From the NCBI RefSeq assembly GCF_020621385.1, contig NZ_JAESVA010000001.1, forward strand, positions 310,001 through 374,000: 64,000 bases of DNA. The letters are read 5' to 3'. This DNA is from Acidisoma cellulosilyticum. GTDB taxonomy: Bacteria > Pseudomonadota > Alphaproteobacteria > Acetobacterales > Acetobacteraceae. The translations under genes were made by a program, and so were the position numbers. Within the stretch, counting starts at the first letter, position 1, and every line of letters starts with the position of its first letter. Below, in pieces: positions 17,099 through 26,743 of this stretch. The notes under the pieces were generated by a model. That model was given only the letters and a program-made list of their open reading frames with translations. It made no database searches and was not told where the DNA came from.

Positions 17099-17116
17099 AG
17101 CCGCTCATCCCGCCTC

Positions 17117-18013
17117 TCATCCCACCGTGCGGATGGCGATAGCCGCCGCGGCGGCGCGGTTCTCGACCCCCAGCTTGGAATAGATCTGCTCCAGATGCTT
17201 CTGCACCGTGCGCGGGCTCATGCCGAGGATTTCGGCGATGTCGCGCGTGCCCTTGCCATGACCGACCCAGAGCAGCACTTCCGCTTCCCGCGCGGTCAGG
17301 CCCAGACGCTCGCGCAGCTGCGCCTCCTCGGTTGAGGTCCGCGTCTCCTGAATGCGGAACATCACCTCATCCGGCGCCATGCGGCCGACATAGACGAATT
17401 GCAGCACCGGCGCGTCACCTAGGGCGATCGCCACTTGGCCGGGCGTCTGCTCGGCCGAGAAGGCCAACCATTCGGCGACCCAGGGACAGGCGGGCGCGCC
17501 CGCCTCGTCCGGCGGCATCAGCCGCGCCAGCAGGCCCGCCGCCTGGGGCGTCGCCCATTGCAGCTCGCCCTCCGTATCCGTCGCGAGCAGGTAGCGACCG
17601 GCCTTGTCCAGCGCCGCCTGGGCGCTTTGGGTCCGCCGCGCCCCTGTCAGATGCACACGAATGCGGGCGATCACCTCGGCCAGTTGCAGCGGCTTGGTAA
17701 CGTAATCGACGCCGCCGGCTTCCAGCCCGCGCACCACGTCCTCGCTCTCCGTCAAACCCGTCATGAAAATGATGGGAACGGCAGCGACGGCCGGATTGCG
17801 CTTCATCCGTCGGCAGGCCTCGAACCCGTCCATGCCGGGCATGACGGCGTCAATGAGGATGACGTCCGGCAGCACGCGCTCCAGCACGATCATCGCCGCC
17901 GCCGCCGACTGCGCCATCAGCACGGTATAGCCCGCGTCCTCCAACACCTCGTTCAGCACGCCCAGCGTGCCGGGCGTGTCGTCCACAACAAGAATGATGT
18001 CGCGGCGCTTCAT
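17117..18013 (-). CDS. LuxR-type response regulator (receiver + linker + HTH)
   Basis: This is a 298-residue response regulator with an N-terminal receiver (phospho-Asp D55 in [13 protein letters not shown], Lys in VTKP), a middle PAS-like linker of about 100 residues (residues about 130-225) and a C-terminal LuxR/FixJ helix-turn-helix ([20 protein letters not shown], then [14 protein letters not shown]). Its ATG overlaps the kinase stop by four bases (ATGA), so it is cotranslated with its partner. The divergent urea-transport operon and its position suggest control of urt/ure genes by urea or a related nitrogen source. That regulation is inferred from context only. Confidence 0.9.
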   Translation of the reverse strand: MKRRDIILVVDDTPGTLGVLNEVLEDAGYTVLMAQSAAAAMIVLERVLPDVILIDAVMPGMDGFEACRRMKRNPAVAAVPIIFMTGLTESEDVVRGLEAGGVDYVTKPLQLAEVIARIRVHLTGARRTQSAQAALDKAGRYLLATDTEGELQWATPQAAGLLARLMPPDEAGAPACPWVAEWLAFSAEQTPGQVAIALGDAPVLQFVYVGRMAPDEVMFRIQETRTSTEEAQLRERLGLTAREAEVLLWVGHGKGTRDIAEILGMSPRTVQKHLEQIYSKLGVENRAAAAAIAIRTVG

Positions 18014-21000
18014 GTCACGCCCTCGGTCCCGGCCATCTCGTCAAGCGCTGTCATGAAGGCGTCGAGCCGATAGTCGGCGATCAGCGCGCGGAGCGGCGTC
18101 AGCGTCGGGTCCAGGGCCGGCTGCTCCTCCACCAGCGCTTCCAGCCGCAGGCGGATGCCACGCACATAACCGATGGCGGCGAGTTCCCGCAGTTCAGCCA
18201 ATTGCTGCGCCGTCAGATCCGCCCCCTCATCCGAGGCCGCCGGCAGCGCCTCCGTCTCAAGCCTCGTCCAGTCCAGACCCAGCACGCGGCCGATACTCTC
18301 CAGCAACAGGTCCAGCCGCACCGGCTTGGCCATGACATCGTCATGGAACTGGCCTTCGCGCGGGGCGGCTTCCAACTCGCGCGCATTGGCCGAGACGATG
18401 ACGATGGGCGCCTTCGCCCGCGCCTCCTCCCGCAAGCGCTGAGCCAACTCCCAACCCGTAATGTCAGGCATCGACAGGTCGAGCAGGAACAGGTCCGGCC
18501 GCCATTGTTCGGTCAGCGCCAGGCATTCCGCCCCACCCGACGCGCCCACGACCGTGAAGCCCAGCGGCGTCAGCAGATCGAGCATGAGGGAGCGCTGCGT
18601 CGCGTCGTCGTCGGCCACCAGCACCGTCAGCCGCCGCCCGCGATAGCCGGTAATTTCCAGGGCGGGCGGGCTGGGTTTCAACGTCTCGGCCGCTTCCGAC
18701 AGCATCAGCCGCAGACGGAAGCGACTGCCCTCGCCCAATGTGCTGGTCGCCGTCACCTCCCCACCCATGACCTCCGTCAGCAGCCGGACGATGGTCAGCC
18801 CCAGGCCGGTGCCCGGCACCGACTGATCGCCCGCACGCTGAAAAGGTTCGAAAATGCGGATGAGATCGGCCTCCGCGATACCGCGCCCGGTATCGGTGAT
18901 GTCGAATTCCGCGACCTGGCTGCGGTAGCGGACGGTGAAGGTGACGCTGCCGACAGTCGTGAACTTGATGGCATTGGAGAGCAGGTTGATCAGCACCTGC
19001 CTCAGCCGATGCTCATCCGCATAGACCAGGCGTGGCAGCGGATCAGCCCGGTAATGCAGCGCTATGCCTTTGGTCTCGGCCTGCAGGCGCATCATCTGCA
19101 CCAGATGATCGAGGAATTCCGGCAGGCGGATTTCATCTCGATAGAGCTCGATATGCCCGGCCTCGATCTTGGAAATATCGAGCAGACCGCCGATCAGCGC
19201 CGTCAGATGCTCGCCCGAGCGGCGGATGATGCGTAGGCCCTCGCGTTTGCGGGGCGGAATATCGGAATCCTTCTCCAGTAACTGGGCATAGCCGAGGATG
19301 GCGTTCAGCGGGCTGCGCAGTTCGTGGCTGATGCCGACGACATAACGGCTTTTGGCGCGACTGGCAGCCTCCGCCGTTTCCTTGGCACGCTGCAGGGCGG
19401 CGTCCGTCTGGCGATGGGCGCTGATCTCATCCAGCAGCAGCACGGTCTGACGGCGCGTCTCCTCCTCCGCCGCCCGCCGGCTTTCCTGGGCAAGAACGGC
19501 GAGCCAGGAGACGACGCCGCCGATCACCAGCATGACGAGGAAGGTCTTCCAGAAGGCGGCGGTGGCCGCCGCCTCGCTGATCGGACCGCTGCTGACGGTC
19601 TGCGCGTCGATCGCGATCAGCAGCAGACCGGTGCCGGCCGCGAACAGGAACAGCACGCCGATGAACCGCGCGACCCGCACCTGCATCAGCGCAATGACGG
19701 GCGCGGGCATGACGAAGCGGAAGCTTTTCGCGACCTGTTCGGCGACGCGTCCATGCGGCTTGCAGGCGTCATGGCAACGGGCGTCAAGCGAGCAGCAGAG
19801 CGAGCAGATGGGCCCGGTATAGACCGGGCAATAGGCCATATCCTCGGGCTCGAAGGCGTGCTCGCAGACCGAGCAGGCGATGGTCCCACGGGATGCCCAG
19901 GCGGCACGGCCCCGCCGGGCCAGATAAGTGCGGCCGCCAGTGCCCCAGGCGATCAGCGGGGCCATCACAAAGGCACCGCCGAAGGCGATGAAGGTCGATA
20001 GTGCCGCCGGCCCTGGCCCCAGAAGTCCGGCATAGGATGACAGCGAGACGATCACGGCAAACAGCATGGCGCCGACACCGACCGGATTGATGTCGAACAG
20101 ATGCGCGCGCTTGAATTCGATGCCCTTGGGGCTGAGGCCAAGCCGCTTGTTCACCACCAGATCGGCGACCAGCGCCCCCATCCAGGCGGCGGCGACATTG
20201 GAATAGACCACCAGCGTATGCTGGATGGTCTTCGTCACCCCCGTTTCCATCAGCAGCAGCGCGATGACGATGTTGAAGATCAGCCAGATCACGCGGCCCG
20301 GATGGCTATGCGTCAGGCGCGAAAAGAAATTCGACCAGGCGAGCGAACCGGCATAGGCATTGGTGATATTGATCTTGACCTGGGAGATGATGACCAGCGC
20401 GCAGGTCAGCATGATGGCGACGGGCGGTGAGGCAATCGTCTCGAAAGCAAGCCGATACATCTGCGCCGGCTGCACGGCCTGGTCGGGCAGCATGCCGCTT
20501 TGCAGCGCCGCATAGGCCAGCAGCGATCCCGCCAGCAGCTTGATGACGTCGATCGCGATCCAGCCCGGACCGCCCAGGATCAACGCCGTCCACCAGCGCC
20601 TTGTGCCGATAGCGCTTTGCGGCGGCAGGAAGCGAATGAAATCCACCTGCTCAGCGGTTTGCGTGATCATGGCGAAGAGGATGGAGGCGGCAGCGCCGAA
20701 ACCGGCCAGATCGAAACCGGTCGCCCTCGCATGTTCACCGCCGAAACGGGTCCAACCCGGCAGCCATTCGGGATGCATGACCAGCACGGCCAGGATCGGT
20801 ACCAGGTTCAAAACGAACCAGATCGGCTGTGTCCAAAGCTGGAAGCGGCTGATGAAGGTGATGCCATGCGTCACCAGCGGCAGGATGACAATGGCGCATA
20901 GAATATAGCCGAGCCATTCCGGGACGCCGAAAAAGCTTTGCAGCATGGAAGCCAGAATGACCGCTTCGATGCCGAAAAATATGAAGGTGAAGGACGCATA

Positions 21001-21393
21001 GATCAGCGAGGTGATGGTCGAGCCGATATAGCCGAAACCCGCGCCACGGGTGAGCAGGTCGACATCCACCCCGGCGCGCGCGGCATGGGCGCAGATCGGA
21101 ATGCTGATCAGGAAGATCATGATACTGACGAAGGCGATGGCCAGAATCGAATTCTGGAAGCCGTAGGCCAGCGTAATGGTGCCGCCGATCGCCTCCAGCG
21201 CCAGGAAAGACACAGCGCCCAGCGCCGTATTCGCGACCCGCAGCGCAGACCATTTACGCGCGCTTTTAGCGGTGAAGCGGAGGGCGTAATCCTCCAGCGT
21301 CTGGTTGGCGACCCAGCGGTTGTACTCCCGTCTGGTGCGGGTGATGCGCTGCCGCGCCAGACGCGCGGAGCCAGAAGGTGTCACTATCCTCAC
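18010..21393 (-). CDS. NCS1-permease/hybrid histidine kinase fusion sensor
   Basis: This is a single protein of 1127 residues. Residues about 45-485 form a polytopic membrane domain resembling NCS1 purine/cytosine/hydantoin permeases. Residues 507-547 are a compact Cys/His cluster (C507, C510, C522, C530, C533, C534, C540, H541, C544, H547), probably metal-binding. Two more membrane helices follow (about 572-596, 613-635), then a coiled coil, a HisKA domain with H690 in GISHELRSPLNAIL, a HATPase domain (N807, DTGRG 834-838, GTGLG 861-865) and a receiver (acidic patch 928-930, D972). A helical tail has no obvious phosphotransfer His. The start is GTG at 21393. It would sense transport or binding of a small nitrogen compound and phosphorylate the next gene product. 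The ligand is inferred from its neighbours. Confidence 0.9.
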   Translation of the reverse strand: MRIVTPSGSARLARQRITRTRREYNRWVANQTLEDYALRFTAKSARKWSALRVANTALGAVSFLALEAIGGTITLAYGFQNSILAIAFVSIMIFLISIPICAHAARAGVDVDLLTRGAGFGYIGSTITSLIYASFTFIFFGIEAVILASMLQSFFGVPEWLGYILCAIVILPLVTHGITFISRFQLWTQPIWFVLNLVPILAVLVMHPEWLPGWTRFGGEHARATGFDLAGFGAAASILFAMITQTAEQVDFIRFLPPQSAIGTRRWWTALILGGPGWIAIDVIKLLAGSLLAYAALQSGMLPDQAVQPAQMYRLAFETIASPPVAIMLTCALVIISQVKINITNAYAGSLAWSNFFSRLTHSHPGRVIWLIFNIVIALLLMETGVTKTIQHTLVVYSNVAAAWMGALVADLVVNKRLGLSPKGIEFKRAHLFDINPVGVGAMLFAVIVSLSSYAGLLGPGPAALSTFIAFGGAFVMAPLIAWGTGGRTYLARRGRAAWASRGTIACSVCEHAFEPEDMAYCPVYTGPICSLCCSLDARCHDACKPHGRVAEQVAKSFRFVMPAPVIALMQVRVARFIGVLFLFAAGTGLLLIAIDAQTVSSGPISEAAATAAFWKTFLVMLVIGGVVSWLAVLAQESRRAAEEETRRQTVLLLDEISAHRQTDAALQRAKETAEAASRAKSRYVVGISHELRSPLNAILGYAQLLEKDSDIPPRKREGLRIIRRSGEHLTALIGGLLDISKIEAGHIELYRDEIRLPEFLDHLVQMMRLQAETKGIALHYRADPLPRLVYADEHRLRQVLINLLSNAIKFTTVGSVTFTVRYRSQVAEFDITDTGRGIAEADLIRIFEPFQRAGDQSVPGTGLGLTIVRLLTEVMGGEVTATSTLGEGSRFRLRLMLSEAAETLKPSPPALEITGYRGRRLTVLVADDDATQRSLMLDLLTPLGFTVVGASGGAECLALTEQWRPDLFLLDLSMPDITGWELAQRLREEARAKAPIVIVSANARELEAAPREGQFHDDVMAKPVRLDLLLESIGRVLGLDWTRLETEALPAASDEGADLTAQQLAELRELAAIGYVRGIRLRLEALVEEQPALDPTLTPLRALIADYRLDAFMTALDEMAGTEGVT

Positions 21394-21463
21394 CGCGCCG
21401 CCTGCGTCAGAGACTGGGAAACAGTCATGGGAGTCCTATCAAAGCATAAGCCGCACGCCCGGT

Positions 21464-21483
21464 CATACGCGCTTTTGCGTATG
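21464..21483. promoter_or_regulatory. Inverted repeat in the divergent kinase/urtA promoter gap
   Basis: Perfect seven-base arms CATACGC (21464-21470) and GCGTATG (21477-21483) are separated by GCTTTT in the 178-base gap between the sensor gene and urtA. A shorter repeat (GTCG/CGAC) follows at about 21484-21495. The spacing suits a dimeric LuxR-type regulator, so it is a candidate binding site for the cognate response regulator. Confidence 0.4.
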
Positions 21484-21571
21484 GTCGCGGACGACCAGTC
21501 AACGCCACTCTCCGCCCCAGGTCGTATCTACCGACATGACGCTTCCTGGAAACGAGAGAGGAACTGAGACG

Positions 21572-22957
21572 ATGACGGACGAAACGAAGCCGGCCCTGCC
21601 GGAAACCGACGCCGCCGCACCGCAGATCGAGATGGGCCGCCGCAGCCTGGGTGGCCTCGGCCTCGCCGCCGCTGCCGCCGCCACCATCGGCACCGCCGCC
21701 ATCGGCACGGTCGCCACGACCCGCCCTGCGCGTGCGCAGGCCGCCGGCACCATCAAGGTCGGCATCATGCACTCCCTCTCCGGCACCATGGCCATCAGCG
21801 AGACGCCGCTGAAGGAAGTGATGCTGATGCTGATCGACCAGCAGAACGCCAATGGCGGCCTGCTCGGCCAGAAGCTGGAGGCGGTCGTCGTCGATCCGGC
21901 CTCCAACTGGCCGCTGTTCGCCGAGAAGGCCAAGCAGCTGCTGAGCGTCGATAAATGCGCCGCCGTCTTCGGCTGCTGGACCTCGGTGTCCCGCAAGTCC
22001 GTGCTGCCGGTCTTCGAGCAGCTGAACGGCATCCTGTTCTACCCGGTCCAATATGAGGGCCAGGAATGTAGCCGCAATATCTTCTATACCGGCGCCGCCC
22101 CGAACCAGCAGGCCATTCCGGCCGTCGACTATCTGATGAATACGATGCATGTGAAGCGCTGGGTCCTGGCCGGCACGGACTATGTCTATCCGCGCACCAC
22201 GAACAAGATCCTGGAAGCCTATCTGAAGTCCAAGGGCGTTGCCTCCACGGACATCATGATCAACTACACGCCCTTCGGCTATTCCGATTGGCAGGGCATC
22301 GTCTCCCAGATCAAAAGCTTCGGGTCCTCCGGCGCCAAGACGGCCGTGGTCTCCACCATCAACGGCGACGCCAACGTGCCCTTCTACAAGGAACTCGGCA
22401 ACCAGGGCATCAAGGCGACCGATATTCCGGTTGTCGCATTCTCGGTCGGCGAGCAGGAACTGGCCGGCATCGACACCAAGCCGCTGGTCGGCCATCTGGC
22501 CGCCTGGAACTATTTCGAAAGCGTCGACAGCCCGGCCAATACGCAGTTCATCGCCGACTTCAAGAAGTTCGCGAAGAACGACAAGCGCGTCACCAATGAC
22601 CCGATGGAAGCCGCCTATATCGGCTTCAACATGTGGGTGAAGGCGGTCGAGAAGGCCAATACGACCGATACCGATGCGGTGATCGCGGCGCTGCCGGGCA
22701 TCACGGCCGGCAATCTGTCGGGCGACTACTCCGCCATGATGCCGAACCATCACATCACCAAGCCCGTGCTGATCGGCGAAATCCAGGCCGACGGCCAGTT
22801 CAACATCGTCTACGAGACCCCGGGCACCGTCGTCGCCCAGCCCTGGTCGCCCTACCTGCCGGAATCCAAGGACTTGATCGGCGATTGGCTGCCGCCCATG
22901 AGCTGCGGCAACTACGACGTCGTCAAGGGTAAGTGCCTCGGCAGCAAGGCGAGCTAA
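21572..22957 (+). CDS. urtA: Urea ABC transporter substrate-binding protein
   Basis: UrtA captures urea (and sometimes short amides) in the periplasm. The protein has 461 residues with an N-terminal twin-arginine-like signal (GRRSLGGLGLAAAAAATIG, ending ARAQA at about residue 52). The mature domain starts TIKVGIMHSLSGTMAISE, which is characteristic of UrtA, with FGCWTSVSRKSVLPVFE and LFYPVQYEGQECS nearby. AGAGGAAC precedes the ATG at 21572. It begins the urt-ure operon run and is divergent from the sensor kinase. Confidence 0.95.
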   Translation: MTDETKPALPETDAAAPQIEMGRRSLGGLGLAAAAAATIGTAAIGTVATTRPARAQAAGTIKVGIMHSLSGTMAISETPLKEVMLMLIDQQNANGGLLGQKLEAVVVDPASNWPLFAEKAKQLLSVDKCAAVFGCWTSVSRKSVLPVFEQLNGILFYPVQYEGQECSRNIFYTGAAPNQQAIPAVDYLMNTMHVKRWVLAGTDYVYPRTTNKILEAYLKSKGVASTDIMINYTPFGYSDWQGIVSQIKSFGSSGAKTAVVSTINGDANVPFYKELGNQGIKATDIPVVAFSVGEQELAGIDTKPLVGHLAAWNYFESVDSPANTQFIADFKKFAKNDKRVTNDPMEAAYIGFNMWVKAVEKANTTDTDAVIAALPGITAGNLSGDYSAMMPNHHITKPVLIGEIQADGQFNIVYETPGTVVAQPWSPYLPESKDLIGDWLPPMSCGNYDVVKGKCLGSKAS

Positions 22958-22990
22958 ACACTTAACCCGCTACCCCGCCACACCGATGAA

Positions 22991-23110
22991 AGCCGTCCCC
23001 CCCGGGTCTAGTCGACCACGCTCGTCCCGGGGGGCCTACCCGACGCAATGCCTGCTCACCGTGCAGGCGCCTAAACGGGTAGATCCGCGCAGCAAGCCCG
23101 CGCACGACAA
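22991..23110. repeat. Dispersed palindromic intergenic repeat, copy A
   Basis: The urtA-urtB gap holds CCCCCCCGGG and CCCGGGGGG half-palindromes (22997-23034), then CCTACCCG, a GGCGCC, CGGGTAGATCCGCG and finally AAGCCCGCGCACGAC. The same order of short blocks recurs at 27465-27564 and 30895-31058. It is a family of folded intergenic repeats. Confidence 0.6.
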
Positions 23111-23130
23111 TGTAAACAGGAGCGCAGCCG

Positions 23131-24801
23131 TTGACCCAGCGTCTCGGACCTCACCCTTCCTGGCGCAGCGCCGGCCTCGCCTTGATTATCGCGCTGTTCG
23201 TCAGCCTGACCGTCACCCTCCCCGCCACGGGCGCCCATGCCCAGAGCGCGCCAACCTCCCAGACTGGTGCCGACCCTTACCTGGGCCTGACCAGCCGCAG
23301 CCTTGATGATGTCGTGAGCGCGGTTGACGCGATCTCGGTCTCAGGCGACGCGCGGGCCCGCAAAGTGCTGGATGCGCTCGGGAACAACCAGCTCTACACC
23401 TGGAAATATCCGCGCCCCGACCATGGGCTATTCATCCATGACACCGATGCCGGCGTCTGGCTGGATGCCCGCACGGGCGCCAAGATCCCGGCGCCTCCCT
23501 TTCTTCAGGTCCGTCGTATCGTCGCCAATGATATGGTGACGGGCGCGATTGCGACCGCCGAAGGCGTGCTGGACCTCTCCTCCCCCAATGCCGGCACGCG
23601 CCGGAAGGCCGCCGAAGCGATTTTCGAATCGCCGTCCGCCTCGACCTTGCCCATCGTGCAGCATGCGCTGGCGCATGAGCAGGACCCGCGCGTCCGTGCG
23701 ACGCTGCTGCAGGCGGAAGCCGCAGATCAGCTCAGCCTGTCCACGACCGATCAGACAACGCAGCTTGCCGCCGTCAGCACCATCGCGGCGCGCGGCGATA
23801 TGGCGGCGCGGAACGAGCTTGCCTCGCTGTCCGGCGCCCCGAAGGCGGTGGCAGTTGCGGCTGCCACCGCCATCAAACATATCGATTTCTCGCTCAAACT
23901 CTGGAGCTGGCTGGAAACGGTCTATTACGGCCTCAGCCTTGGTTCGGTGCTGCTGCTCGCCGCCGCCGGCCTTGCTATCACCTTCGGCGTCATGGGCGTC
24001 ATCAACATGGCGCATGGCGAGATGGTGATGATCGGCGCCTATGCGACCTTCGTGGTGCAGCAGGTCTTCCGGGCCTATGCACCGGACCTGTTCGGCGCCA
24101 GCGTTATCGTCGCCATCCCGGTCGCCTTCGTCGTGGCCGGCGCCATCGGCATTCTGATCGAACGTTGCCTGATCCGCTTCCTGTATGGCCGGCCGCTGGA
24201 AACCCTGCTCGCCACCTGGGGTCTCAGCCTCGTGCTGCAGCAGGCCATACGCTCTGGCTTCGGCGCTGAGAACCAGAATGTCGCCACACCCGATTGGATG
24301 AGCGGCTTCTTCATGGTCGGCGGGTTGACGATCACGCTCAACCGTCTTTGCATCATCATCTTCGCCTTCGCGGTCGTCGGCGGGTTGATGGCGGTGATGC
24401 GCTTCACCCCACTCGGCCTGCGCATGCGGGCTGTCACACAGAACCGCCGCATGGCGGCCAGCATGGGCATCCGCACGCCTTGGATCGACGCCATGACCTT
24501 CGGTCTCGGCTCGGGCATCGCCGGCGTTGCCGGTGTGGCTTTGGCACAGATCGACAACGTCTCCCCCAATCTCGGCCAGAACTACATCATCGACAGTTTC
24601 ATGGTCGTGGTCTTCGGCGGCGTCGGCAATCTGTGGGGCACCGTGCTGGCCGCGATGACCTTGGGGATTGTCAATAAAGGGCTGGAGCCGGTCGCCGGCG
24701 CCGTGCTGGGTAAGATCGTCGTGCTGGTCCTGATCATTCTGTTTATTCAGCGGCGTCCGCGCGGGTTGTTCCCGGTCAAGGGACGGGCGGTGGAAGCATG
24801 A
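23131..24801 (+). CDS. urtB: Urea ABC transporter permease UrtB
   Basis: This is the first membrane subunit of the urea importer, 556 residues, of the LivH/branched-chain permease family. An N-terminal signal (to about residue 40, ending AHAQS) and a periplasmic helical-repeat region of about 200 residues precede the eight-helix permease domain, which begins near the YYGLSLGSVLLLAAAGLAIT segment. This N-terminal extension is usual in UrtB. The TTG start at 23131 has CAGGAG nine bases before it. It overlaps urtC by four bases. Confidence 0.93.
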   Translation: MTQRLGPHPSWRSAGLALIIALFVSLTVTLPATGAHAQSAPTSQTGADPYLGLTSRSLDDVVSAVDAISVSGDARARKVLDALGNNQLYTWKYPRPDHGLFIHDTDAGVWLDARTGAKIPAPPFLQVRRIVANDMVTGAIATAEGVLDLSSPNAGTRRKAAEAIFESPSASTLPIVQHALAHEQDPRVRATLLQAEAADQLSLSTTDQTTQLAAVSTIAARGDMAARNELASLSGAPKAVAVAAATAIKHIDFSLKLWSWLETVYYGLSLGSVLLLAAAGLAITFGVMGVINMAHGEMVMIGAYATFVVQQVFRAYAPDLFGASVIVAIPVAFVVAGAIGILIERCLIRFLYGRPLETLLATWGLSLVLQQAIRSGFGAENQNVATPDWMSGFFMVGGLTITLNRLCIIIFAFAVVGGLMAVMRFTPLGLRMRAVTQNRRMAASMGIRTPWIDAMTFGLGSGIAGVAGVALAQIDNVSPNLGQNYIIDSFMVVVFGGVGNLWGTVLAAMTLGIVNKGLEPVAGAVLGKIVVLVLIILFIQRRPRGLFPVKGRAVEA

Positions 24802-25973
24802 CCCGTCTTTCCCTCACCCTTACGCCGGTCATCATCATCGGCGTGGCGATCATCCTCGCCATCCTCAACCTCGCCACACCCGCAACCAGCGCGCTGCATG
24901 TCTCGGACTTCGTGGTCGGCCTCGCCGGCAAATATCTCTGCTACGCGCTGCTGGCACTCGCGGTCGACCTGGTCTGGGGTTTTGCCGGCATTCTGACGCT
25001 GGGACACGCTGCCTTCTTTGCCCTGGGTGGCTATTGCATGGGCATGTATCTGACGCGGGAGATCGGCGCGCGCGGCGTTTATGCCAATGCCAATCTGCCG
25101 GATTTCATGATCTTCATCGGCTGGAAGCAGCTGCCCTGGTATTGGCACGGCTTCGCCTGGTTCCCCTTCGCCATGGTGATGGTACTGGTGGTGCCGGCGA
25201 TCCTGGCCGCCGTCTTCGGCTTCCTCGCCTTCCGCAGCCGCGTCTCGGGCGTCTATCTGTCGATCATCACCCAGGCGTTGACCTATGCGCTGCTGCTGGC
25301 CTTCTTCCGCAACGACATGGGCTTCGGCGGCAATAACGGGATGACCGATTTCAAGGACATCATCGGCTTCCCGCTTAACCGCAGCAGCACGACAACGGCG
25401 CTGATGGTGATCTCGGCCATCTTCACCGCTGCCGCTTTCCTCTTCGCCCGCTGGCTGGTCGGCAGCCGCTACGGCCAGGTTCTGGTCGCGGTGCGCGACG
25501 CCGAAAGCCGCACGCGCTTCCTGGGCTACCGGCCGGAATACTATAAGCTCGTGATCTGGGTGGTCTCGGCCGTCATCGCCGGCATCGGCGGCGCACTGTA
25601 TGTGCCGCAGGTTGGCATCATCAACCCGGGCGAATTCGCGCCTGCGAATTCCATCGAAGCCGTGATCTGGGTCGCGGTCGGCGGACGCGGCACCTTGTCC
25701 GGCGCGATCCTTGGGGCAGTGCTCGTGAACTTCGGCAAGACGGTGCTGACCGGCGCATTGCCGGGCGCCTGGCTCTATGCGCTCGGCGGCCTGTTCATCC
25801 TCGTCACGCTCTTCATGCCACGCGGCATCATGGGCACCTTCGGGCGCCGGGCGGGTGCGGAGACAAGCCTGCCGACAGCGCATGAGAAGCAGGGCCTGGC
25901 CGCCATCGACGGCAAGGCCGCCGATCTCGCCGAAGCCGGCGCGGATATCGGCGACGGGGAGAAGACAGCATGA
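24798..25973 (+). CDS. urtC: Urea ABC transporter permease UrtC
   Basis: This is the second permease of the urea importer, 391 residues, LivM type. It has about nine to ten transmembrane segments and the motifs GFAGILTLGHAAFFALGGY and FRSRVSGVYLSIITQALTYA. A charged C-terminal tail of about 50 residues is cytoplasmic. The start overlaps the urtB stop (ATGA), and its own stop overlaps the urtD start, so urtBCD are translationally coupled. Confidence 0.94.
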   Translation: MTRLSLTLTPVIIIGVAIILAILNLATPATSALHVSDFVVGLAGKYLCYALLALAVDLVWGFAGILTLGHAAFFALGGYCMGMYLTREIGARGVYANANLPDFMIFIGWKQLPWYWHGFAWFPFAMVMVLVVPAILAAVFGFLAFRSRVSGVYLSIITQALTYALLLAFFRNDMGFGGNNGMTDFKDIIGFPLNRSSTTTALMVISAIFTAAAFLFARWLVGSRYGQVLVAVRDAESRTRFLGYRPEYYKLVIWVVSAVIAGIGGALYVPQVGIINPGEFAPANSIEAVIWVAVGGRGTLSGAILGAVLVNFGKTVLTGALPGAWLYALGGLFILVTLFMPRGIMGTFGRRAGAETSLPTAHEKQGLAAIDGKAADLAEAGADIGDGEKTA

Positions 25974-26734
25974 ACGCGCAACCCATCGGCGCCGTCAGCG
26001 GCGATCTGCTTTATCTGAACGGCGTCAACAAAACCTTCGATGGTTTCAAGGCCATCAACAACCTGTCGCTGACCTTGGCGAAGGGTGAGATGCGCGCCGT
26101 CATCGGGCCGAATGGCGCGGGCAAAAGCACGATGATGGATATCATCACCGGCAAGACCAAGCCCGATACGGGACAGGTCATCTTCAGTGCCTCGACCGAC
26201 CTGACGAAAATGGATGAGCCCGCCATCGCCAAGCTTGGCATCGGGCGGAAATTCCAGAAGCCGACGACCTTCGAGAACCATACCGTCTGGGACAATCTTC
26301 TGCTGGCGCTGGCCGGTGACCGGTCGCCCTGGTTCACGCTGCGGGCAAGGAAACAGAAGAGCGAGGCAGAGAAGATTGATTCTCTTCTGGAGACGATCCG
26401 GCTGACCGATCATCGTCATCGCCGCGCGGCCAATCTGTCCCACGGACAGAAGCAATGGCTGGAGATCGGCATGCTGCTGGCGCAGGACCCGGAGCTGCTG
26501 CTGGTCGACGAGCCCGTGGCCGGCATGACTGATGCCGAGACTGAACAGACGGCGCATCTGCTGCGCGACATCAACCGCACGCGGTCTGTTGTCGTTGTCG
26601 AGCATGACATGACCTTCGTGCGCGCCCTTGGCGTCAAGGTGACGGTGCTGCACGAAGGGTCGGTGCTGTCGGAAGGGTCGCTTGACCATGTCAGCGCCGA
26701 TCCCAAAGTCATCGACGTGTATCTTGGCCGATAG
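25970..26734 (+). CDS. urtD: Urea ABC transporter ATP-binding protein UrtD
   Basis: This is the first ATPase subunit of the urea importer, 254 residues, LivG type. It has Walker A GPNGAGKST, signature LSHGQKQWLEIGM, Walker B LLLVDEPVAGM and the H-loop VVVVEHDMTFVR. The conserved GRKFQKPTTFENHTVWDNL stretch is typical of UrtD. It follows urtC with a four-base overlap and precedes urtE by nine bases. Confidence 0.95.
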   Translation: MNAQPIGAVSGDLLYLNGVNKTFDGFKAINNLSLTLAKGEMRAVIGPNGAGKSTMMDIITGKTKPDTGQVIFSASTDLTKMDEPAIAKLGIGRKFQKPTTFENHTVWDNLLLALAGDRSPWFTLRARKQKSEAEKIDSLLETIRLTDHRHRRAANLSHGQKQWLEIGMLLAQDPELLLVDEPVAGMTDAETEQTAHLLRDINRTRSVVVVEHDMTFVRALGVKVTVLHEGSVLSEGSLDHVSADPKVIDVYLGR

Positions 26735-26743
26735 GAGCGCGTG

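Noticed and set aside
16640-17335. A 231-codon plus-strand frame that could be called an intact gene
   Set aside because: Only its middle (16814-17098) is amidase-like. The ends are antisense to the kinase relic and to the intact response regulator, so it is a fragment embedded in chance open frame.
21425-22753. A 442-codon antisense frame over urtA
   Set aside because: Gly/Asp/His-rich shadow of the GC-rich sense codons; the sense strand is plainly UrtA.
24747-25883. A 378-codon antisense frame over urtC
   Set aside because: Shadow composition with no hydrophobic or catalytic pattern; the sense strand is a clear permease.
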